DNA of 64,000 nucleotides from Acidiphilium sp. C61 (GCF_902712915.1 NZ_CACTIA010000005.1:1240001-1304000), one strand, 5' to 3'. Shown: positions 34,937-53,629, counted from the first letter of the stretch. Made by a program: numbers and translations. Notes: generated by a model from the sequence alone, not told the origin.

Positions 34937-35209
34937 TCACGCTCCCTGGGCTTCGACGGTAGCGCCGACCGGCTCGCCGTTGCGCGCGGTCACGAGCCAG
35001 GCCTTGCGCTTGCTGATCGGGGGGCATTCCTCGATCCGCACCAGGTCGCCCATTTCGCAGACGTTGCCTTCGTCATGCGCCGCGTATTTCTTCGAGCGGC
35101 GGATGAATTTCTTGTACAGCGGATGCATGACGCGACGCTCGACAAGAACCGTAACGGTCTTGTCCATCTTGTCACTCACAACCCGCCCGGTCAGGACGCG
35201 CTTCGGCAT
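34937..35209 (-). CDS. rpsQ: 30S ribosomal protein S17
   Basis: 90 aa. It begins [21 protein letters not shown] with the OB-fold motif [20 protein letters not shown] and [18 protein letters not shown] primary 16S-binding protein. Last gene of the S10 operon; rplN starts 1 bp downstream, so S10 and spc are not separated by a visible terminator. Confidence 0.98.
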   Translation of the reverse strand: MPKRVLTGRVVSDKMDKTVTVLVERRVMHPLYKKFIRRSKKYAAHDEGNVCEMGDLVRIEECPPISKRKAWLVTARNGEPVGATVEAQGA

Positions 35210-35222
35210 AACTCTAAACCCC

Positions 35223-35429
35223 TCAAGCCTTGGCCGCGGCGCGGGCGCGCTCGGCCTGAATCGTCTTCACACGTGCCACGTCGCGACGCGCCTTGCGGAT
35301 CTGGCTGGTGTTTTCCTGCTGGCCGGTGGCCCGCTGGAACCGCAAATTCAACTGCTCGCGCTTCAGCTCGAGCAGGATATCGCCCAGCTCGTCAGACGTC
35401 TTCGCGCGAATATCACTTGCCTTGGTCAT
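35223..35429 (-). CDS. rpmC: 50S ribosomal protein L29
   Basis: 68 aa, helical hairpin fold. The motif [35 protein letters not shown] covers most of the length (residues about 18-52). L29 lies by the tunnel exit next to L23 and helps to dock trigger factor and SRP. The Ala/Lys end (ARAAAKA) is slightly extended. Confidence 0.97.
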   Translation of the reverse strand: MTKASDIRAKTSDELGDILLELKREQLNLRFQRATGQQENTSQIRKARRDVARVKTIQAERARAAAKA

Positions 35430-35430
35430 C

Positions 35431-35847
35431 TCAGGCCTCCCCGATACGGGTGACGATCTTGGTCTTGATCGGCAGCTTCGCAGCCCCGAGCTTCAAGGCC
35501 TCCCGCGCGATGCCTTCGGCCACACCGTCGATCTCGAACATGATCCGGCCCGGCTGCACGCGGGCAACCCAGAATTCCGGGCTACCCTTGCCGGAGCCCA
35601 TGCGGACTTCGGCCGGCTTGGTCGAGACTGGCAGATCCGGGAAAATACGGATCCACACGCGGCCGGCACGCTTCATCTGACGCGTGATGGCACGACGGGC
35701 CGACTCGATCTGCCGCGCAGTGATCCGTTCCGGCTCGAGCGCCTTCAGGCCGAACTGGCCGAAATTGAGCTGCGTGTTTCCCTTGGCGGTGCCGTGGATG
35801 CGACCCTTGTGCGCCTTGCGGAATTTCGTACGCTTTGGTGACAACAT
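35431..35847 (-). CDS. rplP: 50S ribosomal protein L16
   Basis: 138 aa. It begins [19 protein letters not shown] and has the conserved [17 protein letters not shown] and [17 protein letters not shown]16 helps to shape the A-site and is needed for peptidyl transferase activity. The gene follows rpsC by 15 bp. Confidence 0.99.
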   Translation of the reverse strand: MLSPKRTKFRKAHKGRIHGTAKGNTQLNFGQFGLKALEPERITARQIESARRAITRQMKRAGRVWIRIFPDLPVSTKPAEVRMGSGKGSPEFWVARVQPGRIMFEIDGVAEGIAREALKLGAAKLPIKTKIVTRIGEA

Positions 35848-35862
35848 GTTATCTGCTCCGGC

Positions 35863-36540
35863 TCAGCGCTGCGGCGCCTGTTCGGCGATGCGCCGGTCCT
35901 GCGCCAACGGATCGTGCGCCATGATCTCGCCCTTGAAGATCCACACCTTCACGCCACACGTGCCATAGGTGGTCTTCGCCGTGGCAACACCGAAATCGAT
36001 GTCGGCCCGGAGCGTGTGCAGCGGAACGCGGCCCTCACGATACCATTCCATCCGCGCGATCTCGGCCCCGCCGAGACGGCCGCCGCAGTTGATCCGAATA
36101 CCCTGCGCGCCGAGGCGCATCGCGGACTGAACAGACCGCTTCATCGCACGGCGGAACGCCACGCGGCGCTCCAGCTGCTGCGCGATGTTCTGCGCAACGA
36201 GCGTCGCATCGATTTCCGGCTTGCGGATTTCAACGATGTTCAGCGAGACATCGGCGCGGGCCATCACCGACAGCTCTTTCTTGAGCACGTCGATATCCTG
36301 GCCCTTCTTGCCGATGACAACGCCAGGACGCGCGGCATAGATCGTCACGCGCGGCTTCTTGGCCGGGCGCTCGATCAGCACCTTCGACACGCCAGCACCG
36401 GCGAGCCGGGTGAGCAGATGCTCGCGCAGCTTCAGGTCATCATGCAGGAGCGACGCGTAATCCGCGCCGGCAAACCAGCGGCTGTCCCAGGTGCGATTGA
36501 TGCCGAGCCGCAGCCCGATCGGATTGACTTTGTGACCCAT
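35863..36540 (-). CDS. rpsC: 30S ribosomal protein S3
   Basis: 225 aa. It begins [20 protein letters not shown], has the KH domain ([20 protein letters not shown], about 60-80) and the C-terminal S3 domain ([20 protein letters not shown], then [10 protein letters not shown]). S3 lines the mRNA entry pore. Its start shares one base with the rplV stop (TAATG). Confidence 0.99.
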   Translation of the reverse strand: MGHKVNPIGLRLGINRTWDSRWFAGADYASLLHDDLKLREHLLTRLAGAGVSKVLIERPAKKPRVTIYAARPGVVIGKKGQDIDVLKKELSVMARADVSLNIVEIRKPEIDATLVAQNIAQQLERRVAFRRAMKRSVQSAMRLGAQGIRINCGGRLGGAEIARMEWYREGRVPLHTLRADIDFGVATAKTTYGTCGVKVWIFKGEIMAHDPLAQDRRIAEQAPQR

Positions 36541-37001
36541 TACGCAGGCACCCCTTCATTCGCCGCCGGGCTGGCACTCGCCGCCGGCTTGGCCGTCGCG
36601 CGCCGGGCGCGGCGGTCGGCCTTAGTCTCGATGTCACGCTCGGCCACGACAATGCGCAGATGGCTGAACCACTTCTCCACGCGCGCCGCACGGCCGCGGC
36701 CGCGAGCGTGGAACCGCCGCATCACGATCGAACGACCGACATCCGCAGTCGTGACGACCAGACGATCGACATCCAGCTGATGATTGTTCTCGGCATTGGC
36801 GATGGCCGATTCCAGCAGCTTCTTGACGTCCTTCGCGATGCGCCGCTTGCTGAAAGCGAGATCGGCGATGGCCTTGCCAGCCGGCTGGTTGCGGATCGAC
36901 GCCGCGACGACGTTGAGCTTGCGCGGGCTGCAGCGCAGATTGCGCAGCACCGCCTCGGCCTCGGAGTCCGCGAGCGTGCGCGGATAATTCGGTTTGCTCA
37001 T
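36540..37001 (-). CDS. rplV: 50S ribosomal protein L22, with C-terminal extension
   Basis: 153 aa from the ATG at 37001. The core (about 1-120) contains [20 protein letters not shown] and the beta-hairpin loop [18 protein letters not shown] that reaches into the exit tunnel. The last 30 residues are Lys/Ala/Pro-rich ([19 protein letters not shown]) and go beyond the usual 110-125 residues; such tails vary in alphaproteobacteria. It starts one base after the rpsS stop. Confidence 0.98.
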   Translation of the reverse strand: MSKPNYPRTLADSEAEAVLRNLRCSPRKLNVVAASIRNQPAGKAIADLAFSKRRIAKDVKKLLESAIANAENNHQLDVDRLVVTTADVGRSIVMRRFHARGRGRAARVEKWFSHLRIVVAERDIETKADRRARRATAKPAASASPAANEGVPA

Positions 37002-37002
37002 A

Positions 37003-37281
37003 TCAGCCTCGCTTCGCCTTCTTGTCGGCCGCGTGGCCGTTGAACGTGCGGGTCGGTGAGAACTCGCCGAATTTGTGCCCGACCATATTCTCGGACACCT
37101 GAACCGGGAGGAACTTCCGGCCATTATAGACGCCGAAGGTAAGACCGACGAACTGGGGCAAGATGGTCGAGCGGCGCGACCAGATCTTGATGATCTCGTT
37201 GCGGCCCGACGCACGGGAAGCCTCGGCCTTGTTCAGCATGTACCCGTCGACGAACGGGCCTTTCCAGACGGAACGTGTCAT
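37003..37281 (-). CDS. rpsS: 30S ribosomal protein S19
   Basis: 92 aa. It begins [20 protein letters not shown] and has the conserved [20 protein letters not shown] and [21 protein letters not shown]19 forms a head complex with S13. It sits between rplB and rplV in the S10 operon. Confidence 0.99.
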   Translation of the reverse strand: MTRSVWKGPFVDGYMLNKAEASRASGRNEIIKIWSRRSTILPQFVGLTFGVYNGRKFLPVQVSENMVGHKFGEFSPTRTFNGHAADKKAKRG

Positions 37282-37286
37282 CTCGA

Positions 37287-38120
37287 TCAGCCCTTCCCGA
37301 CTTTGCGACGGCGGATGATAAGGCCGTCAGTCCGCTTGTTCGCACGCGTCTTCGCACCCTTGGTCGGCTTGCCCCACGGGGTAACCGGGTTGCGACCACC
37401 GGAGGTGCGACCCTCGCCACCACCCAGCGGGTGATCGACCGGGTTCATCGCGACGCCGCGGTTATGAGGACGACGACCCAGCCAGCGCTTGCGTCCAGCC
37501 TTGCCGAGCTGCTGGTTGGAGTGATCGGGGTTCGACACCGCACCGATCGACGCCATGCACTCGCCACGGATCAACCGCAATTCGCCGGACATCAGCTTGA
37601 CCTGGGCATAGCCCTGGTCCTTGCCGACGAGCTGAGCGAACGTCCCGGCGGACCGCGCGAGCTTGCCGCCAGCGCCGGCCTTCAGCTCGATATTGTGAAT
37701 GATCGTGCCAACCGGAATGGCCGCGAGCGGCATCGAGTTGCCCGGCTTCACGTCGACCTTTACGCCGGAGACGACCTGATCGCCAACCTTGAGGCGCTGT
37801 GGCGCGAGGATGTAGGCGAGCTCGCCATCCTCGTACTTAACGAGCGCAAGGAAGGCCGAACGGTTCGGATCATATTCAAGACGCTCGACCGTCGCCGCCA
37901 TATAGAATTTGCGGCGCTTGAAATCGACGACGCGATAGGCGCGCTTGTGTCCGCCGCCACGGAACCGGACCGTGGTTCGGCCATGGTTGTTGCGCCCGCC
38001 CGAGCTGCTCAGCCCCTCGGTCAGACCCTTGACCGGCTTGCCCTTCCAGAGCTCGGACCGGTCAACCAGCACGGTGCCGCGAAGGCTCGCCGTAACCGGT
38101 TTAAAATGCTTGAGTGCCAT
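37287..38120 (-). CDS. rplB: 50S ribosomal protein L2
   Basis: 277 aa. The OB and SH3 folds are followed by the conserved C-terminal [18 protein letters not shown], whose histidine is linked to peptidyl transferase centre function. Other marks are [20 protein letters not shown] and [17 protein letters not shown]. It is a primary 23S-binding protein. Confidence 0.99.
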   Translation of the reverse strand: MALKHFKPVTASLRGTVLVDRSELWKGKPVKGLTEGLSSSGGRNNHGRTTVRFRGGGHKRAYRVVDFKRRKFYMAATVERLEYDPNRSAFLALVKYEDGELAYILAPQRLKVGDQVVSGVKVDVKPGNSMPLAAIPVGTIIHNIELKAGAGGKLARSAGTFAQLVGKDQGYAQVKLMSGELRLIRGECMASIGAVSNPDHSNQQLGKAGRKRWLGRRPHNRGVAMNPVDHPLGGGEGRTSGGRNPVTPWGKPTKGAKTRANKRTDGLIIRRRKVGKG

Positions 38121-38134
38121 GTTTCAGTCTCGCC

Positions 38135-38476
38135 TTACGCCAGCCGCGTCGTGAAATCGATCGACTGACCCTCGGCCAGCGTCACGAACGCCTTCTTGAA
38201 ATCCGAACGGCGACCCGGGCGGCCCTTGAACCGCTTAGTCTTGCCCTTCTGAACCAGCGTGTTCACGTTCAGCACCTTCACGCCGAACAGGGTCTCGACC
38301 GCCGCCTTGATGCCGGGCTTGGTCGCGTCGAGCGAAACCTTGAAGCCGACCTGGTTCTTTTCCGACAGCGCCGTCGCCTTCTCGGTGATCAGCGGACCAC
38401 GGATGATGTCGAACATCGCCTCGCGCGACAGCACAGGCTTCTTCGCACCGGACTTGTTTTCAACAGTCTCGCTCAT
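38135..38476 (-). CDS. rplW: 50S ribosomal protein L23
   Basis: 113 aa with an N-terminal extension of about 16 residues ([18 protein letters not shown]) before the core [17 protein letters not shown]. The basic loop [24 protein letters not shown] follows. L23 forms the docking site for trigger factor and SRP at the tunnel exit. The ATG overlaps the rplD stop by 4 bp (ATGA). Confidence 0.98.
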   Translation of the reverse strand: MSETVENKSGAKKPVLSREAMFDIIRGPLITEKATALSEKNQVGFKVSLDATKPGIKAAVETLFGVKVLNVNTLVQKGKTKRFKGRPGRRSDFKKAFVTLAEGQSIDFTTRLA

Positions 38477-39126
38477 GCCGCAATCTCCTCGTTGGCGGCG
38501 CCCGACTTCACGCCGTCGAGACGCGCCTTCAGCCCCTCGAGCCCGGCAGCCGTGATGGCCAGCGTATCGTGCTGAAGAATGTCATAGACATTGGCGCCAA
38601 CAACCGGCAGCACGTCGATCCCGATCAGGTTGCGGCTTGCACGCGCAAAGTCGGCGTCAACGACGGCATCGACAACCAGCGTGCGGCCCCAGCCAAGCTT
38701 CTTCAGCTTGACATTCAGCTCGCTCGTCTTCGAGACACCGGACACCGTGTCGAGCACGACAAGCTTGCCCTCGGCCAGCTTCTGCGACAGCGCCGAGATC
38801 AGCCCCAGACGGCGAACTTTCTTGTTCAGCGAATACCCGTGATCGCGGACAACCGGGCCATGCACTGCGCCGCCGGTGCGGAACTGCGGCGCACGCAGCG
38901 AGCCCTGGCGAGCATTGCCGGTGCCCTTCTGGCGATACGGCTTCTTGGTCGTGCCGCTCACCTCGCCCATGCCCTTCACCTTGTGGGTGCCGGCGCGGCG
39001 CTTCGCGAGCTGCCAGTGAACAACACGCGCCATGATGTCGGCACGCGGCGTTGCACCAAAATATTCCTCGGGCAGTTCAGCCTTGCCGGCGTTACCGGCA
39101 TCGAGGGTGGAAATATCGATCTGCAT
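38473..39126 (-). CDS. rplD: 50S ribosomal protein L4
   Basis: 217 aa. The exit-tunnel loop is seen in [25 protein letters not shown] (residues about 52-76). The C-terminal half has [13 protein letters not shown] and [22 protein letters not shown]4 also represses the S10 operon in E. coli by attenuation; no matching leader was identified here. Confidence 0.98.
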   Translation of the reverse strand: MQIDISTLDAGNAGKAELPEEYFGATPRADIMARVVHWQLAKRRAGTHKVKGMGEVSGTTKKPYRQKGTGNARQGSLRAPQFRTGGAVHGPVVRDHGYSLNKKVRRLGLISALSQKLAEGKLVVLDTVSGVSKTSELNVKLKKLGWGRTLVVDAVVDADFARASRNLIGIDVLPVVGANVYDILQHDTLAITAAGLEGLKARLDGVKSGAANEEIAA

Positions 39127-39136
39127 GTCGGACTCC

Positions 39137-39820
39137 TCAGGCCTTCAGTGCCGCAGGATAGGCCGCGTCGGCGGGACGGGCCTTCTTCACTGCATCGCGC
39201 ACCAGGACGTATCCGTCCTTGGACCCCGGAACGGCACCCTTGATCATGATCAGGTTGCGCGCCTCGTCGATCGCGGCCACTTCCAGGTTGAGAGTGGTGA
39301 TGCGCTCGACGCCGAGATGCCCGGCCATCTTCTTGTTCTTGAAGGTCTTGCCCGGATCCTGACGGTTACCCGTCGAACCGTGCGAACGGTGGCTGATCGA
39401 GACGCCGTGCGTGGCTTCAAGGCCGCTGAAGTTCCAGCGCTTCATCGCGCCGGCGAACCCCTTGCCCTTGCTGATGCCAGCAACGTCGACCTTCTGCCCA
39501 ACGGTGAAATGCGCCGCCGAAAGAACCTGGCCCGCTTCCAGAACCGCATCATCGGCAACCCGGAACTCGACGAGTTTCATCGCCGGCTCGACCTTGGCTG
39601 CCGCGTAATGACCCTTCATCGGCTTGGTCACGTTCTTTGTCTTCGCGTGACCGAAGCCGAGCTGGACGGCTGCGTAGCCATCACGCTCCTGGGTGCGGGC
39701 AGAGACCACGCGCACATCATCCATGTGCAGCACGGTCACCGGCACATGCGTGCCGTCTTCCCTGAACAGCCGGGTCATCCCCAGCTTCTTTGCAATAATA
39801 CCGGTGCGCATCACACTCAT
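39137..39820 (-). CDS. rplC: 50S ribosomal protein L3
   Basis: 227 aa (an ATG 9 bp further in, [16 protein letters not shown], may be the true start). It has the [20 protein letters not shown] segment and the loop [20 protein letters not shown] with the Gln that is methylated by PrmB in other bacteria. L3 starts 50S assembly and reaches the peptidyl transferase centre. Confidence 0.98.
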   Translation of the reverse strand: MSVMRTGIIAKKLGMTRLFREDGTHVPVTVLHMDDVRVVSARTQERDGYAAVQLGFGHAKTKNVTKPMKGHYAAAKVEPAMKLVEFRVADDAVLEAGQVLSAAHFTVGQKVDVAGISKGKGFAGAMKRWNFSGLEATHGVSISHRSHGSTGNRQDPGKTFKNKKMAGHLGVERITTLNLEVAAIDEARNLIMIKGAVPGSKDGYVLVRDAVKKARPADAAYPAALKA

Positions 39821-39827
39821 TCTCTGC

Positions 39828-40136
39828 TCAGATCTTGATCTCGACGTCGACGCCGGCCGCGAGGTCGAGCTTCATCAGCGCGTCCACGGTCTGCGCGGTC
39901 GGTTCGACAATGTCGAGCAGGCGGCGATGGGTCCGGATTTCGAACTGCTCGCGGCTCTTCTTGTCGACATGCGGCGAACGGTTCACGGTGAACCGCTCGA
40001 TATGCGTCGGCAGCGGAATCGGTCCGCGCACCTGGGCGCCCGTGCGCTTCGCCGTGTTCACAATCTCCCTGGTGCTGTTATCGAGCACCCGGTGATCGTA
40101 CGCCTTCAGGCGAATGCGAATATTCTGACTGTCCAT
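39828..40136 (-). CDS. rpsJ: 30S ribosomal protein S10
   Basis: 102 aa from the ATG at 40136 ([19 protein letters not shown]). Conserved parts are [20 protein letters not shown] and the C-terminal [21 protein letters not shown]10 is also the NusE antitermination factor. First gene of the S10 operon, preceded by a strong hairpin after tuf. Confidence 0.99.
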   Translation of the reverse strand: MDSQNIRIRLKAYDHRVLDNSTREIVNTAKRTGAQVRGPIPLPTHIERFTVNRSPHVDKKSREQFEIRTHRRLLDIVEPTAQTVDALMKLDLAAGVDVEIKI

Positions 40137-40212
40137 CGTCGAAACCTGCAATCTTTACACGGAACGCCCGGTCCGCCCATTCGGGCCGCGCGCTAGTCCG
40201 AAACAAATCTGG

Positions 40213-40246
40213 CGGCCGCCACCCGGTTCAGACCGGATGGCGGCCG
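40213..40246 (-). terminator. Strong hairpin between tuf and rpsJ
   Basis: Arms CGGCCGCCA and TGGCGGCCG, then after a mismatch CCGGT and ACCGG around a 4-nt loop: 14 paired bases. On the minus strand it is followed by CCAGATTTGTTT. It lies 22 bp after the tuf stop and is a good candidate terminator or attenuator separating str from S10. Confidence 0.7.
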
Positions 40247-40268
40247 ACCAACTCAACCAGGCAAGCGG

Positions 40269-41456
40269 TTACTTCGTGATGCTCGCGACGACGCCCGAAC
40301 CAACCGTCCGGCCACCTTCGCGGATCGCGAAGCGGAGGCCTTCATCCATCGCGATCGGCGCGATGAGCTCGACGGCAACGGTCACGTTGTCACCCGGCAT
40401 CACCATCTCGACACCTTCCGGCAGGCTCACCACACCGGTCACGTCGGTAGTGCGGAAGTAGAACTGCGGACGGTAGTTGGTGAAGAACGGCGTGTGACGG
40501 CCACCTTCTTCCTTGTTCAGGATGTAGACCGAACCGGAGAAGTTGGTGTGCGGGGTGATCGAGCCCGGCGCGGCGAGAACCTGGCCACGCTCGACATCTT
40601 CACGCTTGGTGCCACGCAGCAGCGCGCCGATATTGTCGCCGGCCTCGCCCTGGTCGAGCAGCTTGCGGAACATTTCGACGCCGGTCACGGTCGTCTTCAC
40701 GGTGGCCTTCAGACCAACGATCTCGACTTCGTCACCAACCTTGATGATGCCGCGCTCGACACGGCCGGTCACCACGGTGCCACGGCCAGAGATCGAGAAC
40801 ACGTCTTCGACCGGCATCAGGAACGGCTTGTCCTTCGGGCGCTCCGGCTGCGGGATGTAGCTGTCCACCGCTTCCATCAGCTTCAGGATCGCATCGCGGC
40901 CGAGTTCAGCGTTGCTGTCCTCGAGAGCGCACAGCGCCGAACCCTTGATGATGGGGATATCGTCGCCCGGGAACTCGTACTTGCTCAGCAGGTCGCGGAC
41001 TTCCATCTCGACCAGCTCGACGAGATCGGGATCGGCCATGTCCATCTTGTTGAGGAACACGACGAGCGCCGGCACGCCGACCTGACGGGCGAGCAGGATG
41101 TGCTCGCGGGTCTGCGGCATTGGGCCATCGGCGGCCGAAACCACCAGGATCGCGCCGTCCATCTGTGCCGCGCCGGTGATCATGTTCTTCACATAGTCGG
41201 CATGACCCGGGCAGTCGACATGCGCGTAGTGACGGTTCGCGGTCTCGTATTCGACGTGAGCGGTCGCGATCGTGATGCCACGAGCGCGCTCTTCGGGCGC
41301 CGCGTCGATGCTGTCATACGCGCGGAAGGTCGCGCCACCGGACTCGGCCAGCACCTTGGTGATCGCCGCGGTGAGCGAGGTCTTGCCGTGGTCGACGTGA
41401 CCGATCGTGCCGATATTGCAGTGTGGCTTCGTGCGCTCGAATTTAGCCTTGGCCAT
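40269..41456 (-). CDS. tuf: Elongation factor Tu
   Basis: 395 aa. GTPase motifs are GHVDHGKTS (19-27), [20 protein letters not shown] and NKMDMAD. Domains 2 and 3 follow, with the C-terminal GMRF-type end [22 protein letters not shown]-Tu carries aminoacyl-tRNA to the ribosome. It directly follows rpsG with only 66 bp between them; the usual fusA gene is absent. Only one tuf copy is in the window. Confidence 0.99.
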   Translation of the reverse strand: MAKAKFERTKPHCNIGTIGHVDHGKTSLTAAITKVLAESGGATFRAYDSIDAAPEERARGITIATAHVEYETANRHYAHVDCPGHADYVKNMITGAAQMDGAILVVSAADGPMPQTREHILLARQVGVPALVVFLNKMDMADPDLVELVEMEVRDLLSKYEFPGDDIPIIKGSALCALEDSNAELGRDAILKLMEAVDSYIPQPERPKDKPFLMPVEDVFSISGRGTVVTGRVERGIIKVGDEVEIVGLKATVKTTVTGVEMFRKLLDQGEAGDNIGALLRGTKREDVERGQVLAAPGSITPHTNFSGSVYILNKEEGGRHTPFFTNYRPQFYFRTTDVTGVVSLPEGVEMVMPGDNVTVAVELIAPIAMDEGLRFAIREGGRTVGSGVVASITK

Positions 41457-41522
41457 GGGTATCTCCGTAACGTATCTGCTTCAGCGCCGTGCTGGCGTGA
41501 TGGGGTGGAGTATGACGGTTGG

Positions 41523-41999
41523 TTACCAGCGGTAGTGGCTGAACGCCTTGTTCGCCTCAGCCATGCGATGCGTGTCCTCACGCTTCTTCACGGCCGCTCC
41601 GCGATTGTTCACCGCATCGAGCAGCTCGTTGGAGAGACGGTCTTCCATCGTATGCTCGCCGCGCTTGCGGGCCGACTCGATGATCCAGCGGATCGCGAGA
41701 GCCTGCCGGCGTTCGGTACGAACCTCGACGGGGACCTGATACGTCGCACCGCCGACGCGGCGCGAACGGACCTCGATGGCCGGCTTCACGTTGTCGAGTG
41801 CCTCATGGAAGAGGCGCACCGGATCGGCATTCTGGCCGCCGCGCTTCTTCAGGCTGTCAAGCGCGCCGTAGACGATGGATTCGGCAACCGATTTCTTGCC
41901 GTCATACATAAGCACGTTCATGAAACGGCTGATCACGACATCGCCGAACTTGGGATCCGGCAAAACTTCGCGCTTGACGGCGGAATGGCGTCTGCTCAC
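41523..41999 (-). CDS. rpsG: 30S ribosomal protein S7
   Basis: 158 aa, beginning [20 protein letters not shown]. Other marks are [20 protein letters not shown] and the C-terminal [21 protein letters not shown]7 starts assembly of the small-subunit head and contacts E-site tRNA; in E. coli it autoregulates the str operon. Follows rpsL by 11 bp. Confidence 0.99.
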   Translation of the reverse strand: MSRRHSAVKREVLPDPKFGDVVISRFMNVLMYDGKKSVAESIVYGALDSLKKRGGQNADPVRLFHEALDNVKPAIEVRSRRVGGATYQVPVEVRTERRQALAIRWIIESARKRGEHTMEDRLSNELLDAVNNRGAAVKKREDTHRMAEANKAFSHYRW

Positions 42000-42010
42000 G
42001 GAAACTCTCC

Positions 42011-42382
42011 TTACTTCGGCCGCTTGGCGCCATAGAGCGAACGGCGCTGACGACGCTTGGCAATGCCCTGCGTATCCAGCACGCCGCGCAGAATGTGATA
42101 GCGCACGCCCGGAAGGTCCTTCACGCGGCCGCCGCGGATCAACACAACCGAGTGCTCCTGCAGGTTATGCCCTTCACCAGGAATATAGCTCACAACCTCG
42201 TAGCCGTTCGTCAGGCGCACCTTGGCAACCTTGCGGAGCGCCGAGTTCGGCTTCTTCGGGGTCGTGGTGTAGACGCGGGTGCAGACGCCACGCTTCTGCG
42301 GGCAACCCTGCAACGCGGGCACCTTGTTACGCTTGGCCCGAACTTCGCGCCCCTTGGCGATCAACTGGTTGATAGTCGGCAT
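42011..42382 (-). CDS. rpsL: 30S ribosomal protein S12
   Basis: 123 aa. It has [16 protein letters not shown] with K43 and [16 protein letters not shown] with K88, the residues whose change gives streptomycin resistance; both are wild type here. S12 monitors decoding at the A-site. First gene of the str operon, with a candidate promoter about 190 bp upstream. Confidence 0.99.
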   Translation of the reverse strand: MPTINQLIAKGREVRAKRNKVPALQGCPQKRGVCTRVYTTTPKKPNSALRKVAKVRLTNGYEVVSYIPGEGHNLQEHSVVLIRGGRVKDLPGVRYHILRGVLDTQGIAKRRQRRSLYGAKRPK

Positions 42383-42574
42383 GCTCGATCCTGATCCTTC
42401 TTGCCGGTTACGCTTTGCCGCGCGCTCATAACAATGCCGCAGGCCGAGGTAATCCCCGTCTGCGGAAACCCAGACCTGCGACCTAAGCCACCCAATTCGC
42501 GGGGTAGCGGCGCCGCAAGCGTGAGAGTAAATGAGCCACGCGACCGGGCGAACCCGGGCCTCGCTGAGGTCGCC

Positions 42575-42604
42575 ATCCTTAAGAGGGGATCACCGGCAAG
42601 TCAA
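42575..42604 (-). promoter_or_regulatory. Candidate promoter of the str operon
   Basis: On the minus strand, -35 TTGACT (42599-42604), 17-bp spacer and -10 TAAGGAT (42575-42581). The -35 is close to consensus; the -10 is weak. It lies downstream of the terminator-like hairpin and about 190 bp from the rpsL start. Confidence 0.5.
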
Positions 42605-42834
42605 GCGCCGCGAGGGCATTTTCGGCCGGTCCCGCGACATGCGGCACGTGGCCATGCGCCGCACACAGGGTTCCGGTCCCGTGCCGACACCCGAATCCAT
42701 CCGCCCCCTCTCTGGAAGGCATCGCTCATGTAGGAATGAAGATTGGCGCCCGCCACCAGCCACCGGCCTCATGCAACAGGCCGATACGCCGCCGTTCGGA
42801 CCGAGACCCATCGGCACTCAAGCCGGAACAAAGG

Positions 42835-42868
42835 AAAACGCCCTCCAACCCCTTGGGACTGGAAGGCG
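42835..42868 (-). terminator. Terminator-like hairpin downstream of rpoC
   Basis: Minus-strand 9-bp stem (CGCCTTCCA with TGGAGGGCG, one wobble) followed at once by TTTT. It lies about 190 bp beyond the rpoC stop, behind the palindromic element, and upstream of the candidate str promoter. Confidence 0.7.
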
Positions 42869-42956
42869 CTCGTCTTGCCATATCGCTCCGTGCAACGGGA
42901 CCAACCGGCCCCATGCCTCCGAACCCTGAAAACAGGGTCGGGGGAAGGTCCACCGC

Positions 42957-42986
42957 CCCCTGAAATCCACGCGCGAATTTCAGGGG
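42957..42986. repeat. Perfect 10-bp inverted repeat
   Basis: CCCCTGAAAT and ATTTCAGGGG separated by 10 bases. It has no T-tail. It could be an operator or part of the rpoBC 3' end. Confidence 0.7.
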
Positions 42987-43011
42987 TCGGCGATATATCG
43001 ACCTGGAGCCC

Positions 43012-51481
<8,470 letters not shown>

Positions 51482-51623
51482 GCTCAGACCCCGATCTTCA
51501 TTCCAGTGACCGCGCCGCGGCCCGGGGCTACCATCAGCCCGGGCGTCGCCGCGTCAGCGGCGGGAAACCCCGCCAGTCGTCAACCACCGCTCCGCCCTCA
51601 CCCGAGGCACGCAACAGCAAACG

Positions 51624-51649
51624 GGCGGAGTGCCATGGGGCACCCCGCC
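51624..51649 (-). promoter_or_regulatory. rplL-rpoB attenuator-like hairpin
   Basis: In minus-strand RNA, GGCGGGGTGCC pairs with GGCACTCCGCC (11 bp with one G-U wobble) around a 4-nt loop. The wobble forms only in the sense RNA. A second GC-rich palindrome (GCCCGGG, 51520-51544) follows before rpoB. The position matches the partial terminator that lowers rpoBC relative to rplJL in other bacteria. Confidence 0.6.
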
Positions 51650-51702
51650 AGTTTCAGTCCTGTCGCGCCGCCGGCCCGAAAGCCGCGCGGCGCGATGCAA
51701 CA

Positions 51703-52080
51703 TCACTCGATGCCGACAGATGCGCCCTGCTCTTCCAGAACCTTCTTGATCTTCTCGGCCTCGTCCTTGTTCACGCCTTCCTTCACGGTCTTCGGCGCGC
51801 CCTCGACCAGATCCTTGGCTTCCTTCAGGCCAAGACCGGTGATCGTGCGGATTTCCTTGATCACGTTGATCTTCTTGTCGCCGGCGGACTTGAGGATCAC
51901 GTTGAATTCGGTCTTCTCCTCGACCGCCGCGGCAGGAGCGCCGGCAGGCGCCGCCGCTGCGACCGCGACCGGAGCCGCAGCCGAAACGCCCCACTTGTCC
52001 TCGAGCAGCTTGGAAAGCTCCGCCGCTTCGAGAACAGTCAGGCTCGAAAGCTGTTCAACCAGATTTGCCAGATCAGCCAT
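51703..52080 (-). CDS. rplL: 50S ribosomal protein L7/L12
   Basis: 125 aa. It has an N-terminal dimerisation helix pair ([20 protein letters not shown]), an Ala/Pro hinge (about 38-52) and the factor-binding C-terminal domain ([33 protein letters not shown]). Multiple copies form the L12 stalk that recruits translation factors. Follows rplJ by 72 bp. Confidence 0.99.
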   Translation of the reverse strand: MADLANLVEQLSSLTVLEAAELSKLLEDKWGVSAAAPVAVAAAAPAGAPAAAVEEKTEFNVILKSAGDKKINVIKEIRTITGLGLKEAKDLVEGAPKTVKEGVNKDEAEKIKKVLEEQGASVGIE

Positions 52081-52152
52081 TGTTCAATTCCTTAGAATAG
52101 TCGTTCAGTTGGTTCCATGCAAGCCGGACATGCCGGCTCGCCTCATCTCGTC

Positions 52153-52677
52153 TCAGGCCGCGTCGGCCTCATCCGCCTTGGCATAGGCCGCAAAGACCCG
52201 CGCGAGCTGGCCGGCCGGAGCCTGCAGCACGCCCGCCACCTTCGTTGCCGGCGCCTGGATGAGACCCAGGAGCTTGGCGCGAAGCTGATCGAGCGACGGC
52301 AGTTCGGCGAGCGCCCTGACGCCGGATGCATCGAGCATCTGCGTCCCAAGCGCGCCACCGACCAGCACGAACTTCTCGTTGGTCTTGGCGAACTCGACGG
52401 CCACCTTCGCCACCGCCACCGGGTCCTGCGACCACGCAATCGCGGTCGGCCCCTTCAGCATCGGCTTAAGTCCGTCGAATCGGGTCCCTTCCAAGGCGAG
52501 GTGAGCCAGACGGTTCTTCGCCACCTTGTACTGCGCGCCCGCTTCCCGCATCTTCACACGCAGTGCCGTGACATCGGCCACGGTCAGACCATCATTGCGG
52601 CTGACCACGACCATTGATGTCTCGGCGAACACCGCGGCGAGCTGGTCCACGAATTCACGCTTTTGTGCGCGATCCAC
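52153..52677 (-). CDS. rplJ: 50S ribosomal protein L10
   Basis: 174 aa from the GTG at 52677 (reads [20 protein letters not shown]), which has GGAG six bases upstream; a GTG four codons earlier is in frame but lacks a site. It contains the conserved [20 protein letters not shown] and [13 protein letters not shown], then the C-terminal helix that binds L7/L12 dimers. L10 with L12 normally binds its own leader. Confidence 0.97.
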   Translation of the reverse strand: MDRAQKREFVDQLAAVFAETSMVVVSRNDGLTVADVTALRVKMREAGAQYKVAKNRLAHLALEGTRFDGLKPMLKGPTAIAWSQDPVAVAKVAVEFAKTNEKFVLVGGALGTQMLDASGVRALAELPSLDQLRAKLLGLIQAPATKVAGVLQAPAGQLARVFAAYAKADEADAA

Positions 52678-52934
52678 GTCGATCTCCACTCGTCAGGCGA
52701 AATACGTTTGGACCGTATCCCGCCGGGTTGCCCAAGTGGCCGGGACCATCCCGGCCACCGTTCGCCTGTCCTCAGACCGGAACCATCGGAACGAAACGCT
52801 CCGATCCCCGTCTCCGGCGTGCGGGAGATTTCCCTTCAAGGCTTGCGCCACATGCCGTCTTGGACAGGTCCGGAACCGCCGGCACACGCCGGCAGATCCC
52901 GTCATGGCCGGAGCCGAAGCTCCGGCGCATCTCG
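52678..52934 (-). promoter_or_regulatory. rplJL leader (L10 leader region) with stable hairpins
   Basis: 257 bp between rplA and rplJ. After the rplA stop there is an 8-bp stem with a C(UUCG)G tetraloop (52907-52926: GCCGGAGC with GCTCCGGC). Nearer rplJ is a perfect 8-bp hairpin (52737-52757: TGGCCGGG with CCCGGCCA). Position and structure fit the L10-binding autoregulatory leader; pairing to a known covariance model was not tested. Confidence 0.6.
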
Positions 52935-53627
52935 TCAGGCGGAAAGACTGCCTACATCCACGCGCACGCCCGGCCCCATCGTGGAGGACAGCGCGGCTTT
53001 CTGCAGATACGTCCCCTTGGCGCCGGCCGGCTTGGCCTTCTGGATCGCATCGACCAGGGCCTTCGCATTTTCCACCAGCTTCTCGACCTCGAAGCTCGCC
53101 TTGCCGATACCGGCATGGATGATGCCCGCCTTCTCGGCGCGGAACTCGATCTGGCCGGACTTGGCCGCGGTGATCGCGCCCTTGACGTCCATCGTGACGG
53201 TGCCGAGCTTCGGGTTCGGCATCAGGCCGCGCGGGCCGAGAATCTTGCCGAGCCGCCCCACCAGGGCCATCATGTCCGGCGTCGCGATGCAGCGGTCGAA
53301 GTCGATCGTGCCGTTCTGCACCAGCTCCGCGAGGTCTTCGGCGCCGACCACATCCGCACCGGCCGCCTTCGCCTCCTCGGCCTTCGGGCCGCGCGCGAAC
53401 ACGCCGACGCGCAGCGTCTTGCCGGTGCCGTTCGGCAGGCTCAGCAGGCCGCGCACCATCTGGTCAGCATGACGCGGATCGATGCCGAGATTGAGCGACA
53501 GCTCGACCGTCTCGTCGAACTTCGCCGTGGCGTTGGACTTCACCAGCGCCATCGCCTCGATCACCGGATAGAGCTTCGCGCCATCGACAGTGGACTGCGC
53601 CTTCACCAGCCGCTTGTTCTTCGCCAT
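52935..53627 (-). CDS. rplA: 50S ribosomal protein L1
   Basis: 230 aa. Marks are [24 protein letters not shown], the [21 protein letters not shown] segment and [21 protein letters not shown]1 forms the mobile E-site stalk and in E. coli represses rplKA by binding the leader. The gene follows rplK by 2 bp. Confidence 0.99.
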   Translation of the reverse strand: MAKNKRLVKAQSTVDGAKLYPVIEAMALVKSNATAKFDETVELSLNLGIDPRHADQMVRGLLSLPNGTGKTLRVGVFARGPKAEEAKAAGADVVGAEDLAELVQNGTIDFDRCIATPDMMALVGRLGKILGPRGLMPNPKLGTVTMDVKGAITAAKSGQIEFRAEKAGIIHAGIGKASFEVEKLVENAKALVDAIQKAKPAGAKGTYLQKAALSSTMGPGVRVDVGSLSA

Positions 53628-53629
53628 GA

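Larger units (their letters stand above)
42383..43011. other. Gap between rpsL and rpoC
   Basis: The only gene-free stretch over 300 bp in the window. I see no convincing protein or RNA gene. On the minus strand, following rpoC, it holds an inverted repeat (42957-42986), a short ACCCTG-AAAA-CAGGGT hairpin (42923-42938), a terminator-like stem with a T-run (42835-42868) and a candidate promoter (42575-42604), then a leader of about 190 bases before rpsL. Confidence 0.7.

Noticed and set aside
36540..36620. Frameshift or fusion at the C-terminus of L22.
   Set aside because: The extra Lys/Ala/Pro-rich tail is in frame, ends by a one-base overlap with rpsC, and variable tails of this kind occur in the group.
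42383..43011. Possible small genes or a tRNA in the rpsL-rpoC gap.
   Set aside because: No cloverleaf was found, and the short frames on both strands have no ribosome binding site, motif or conserved look.
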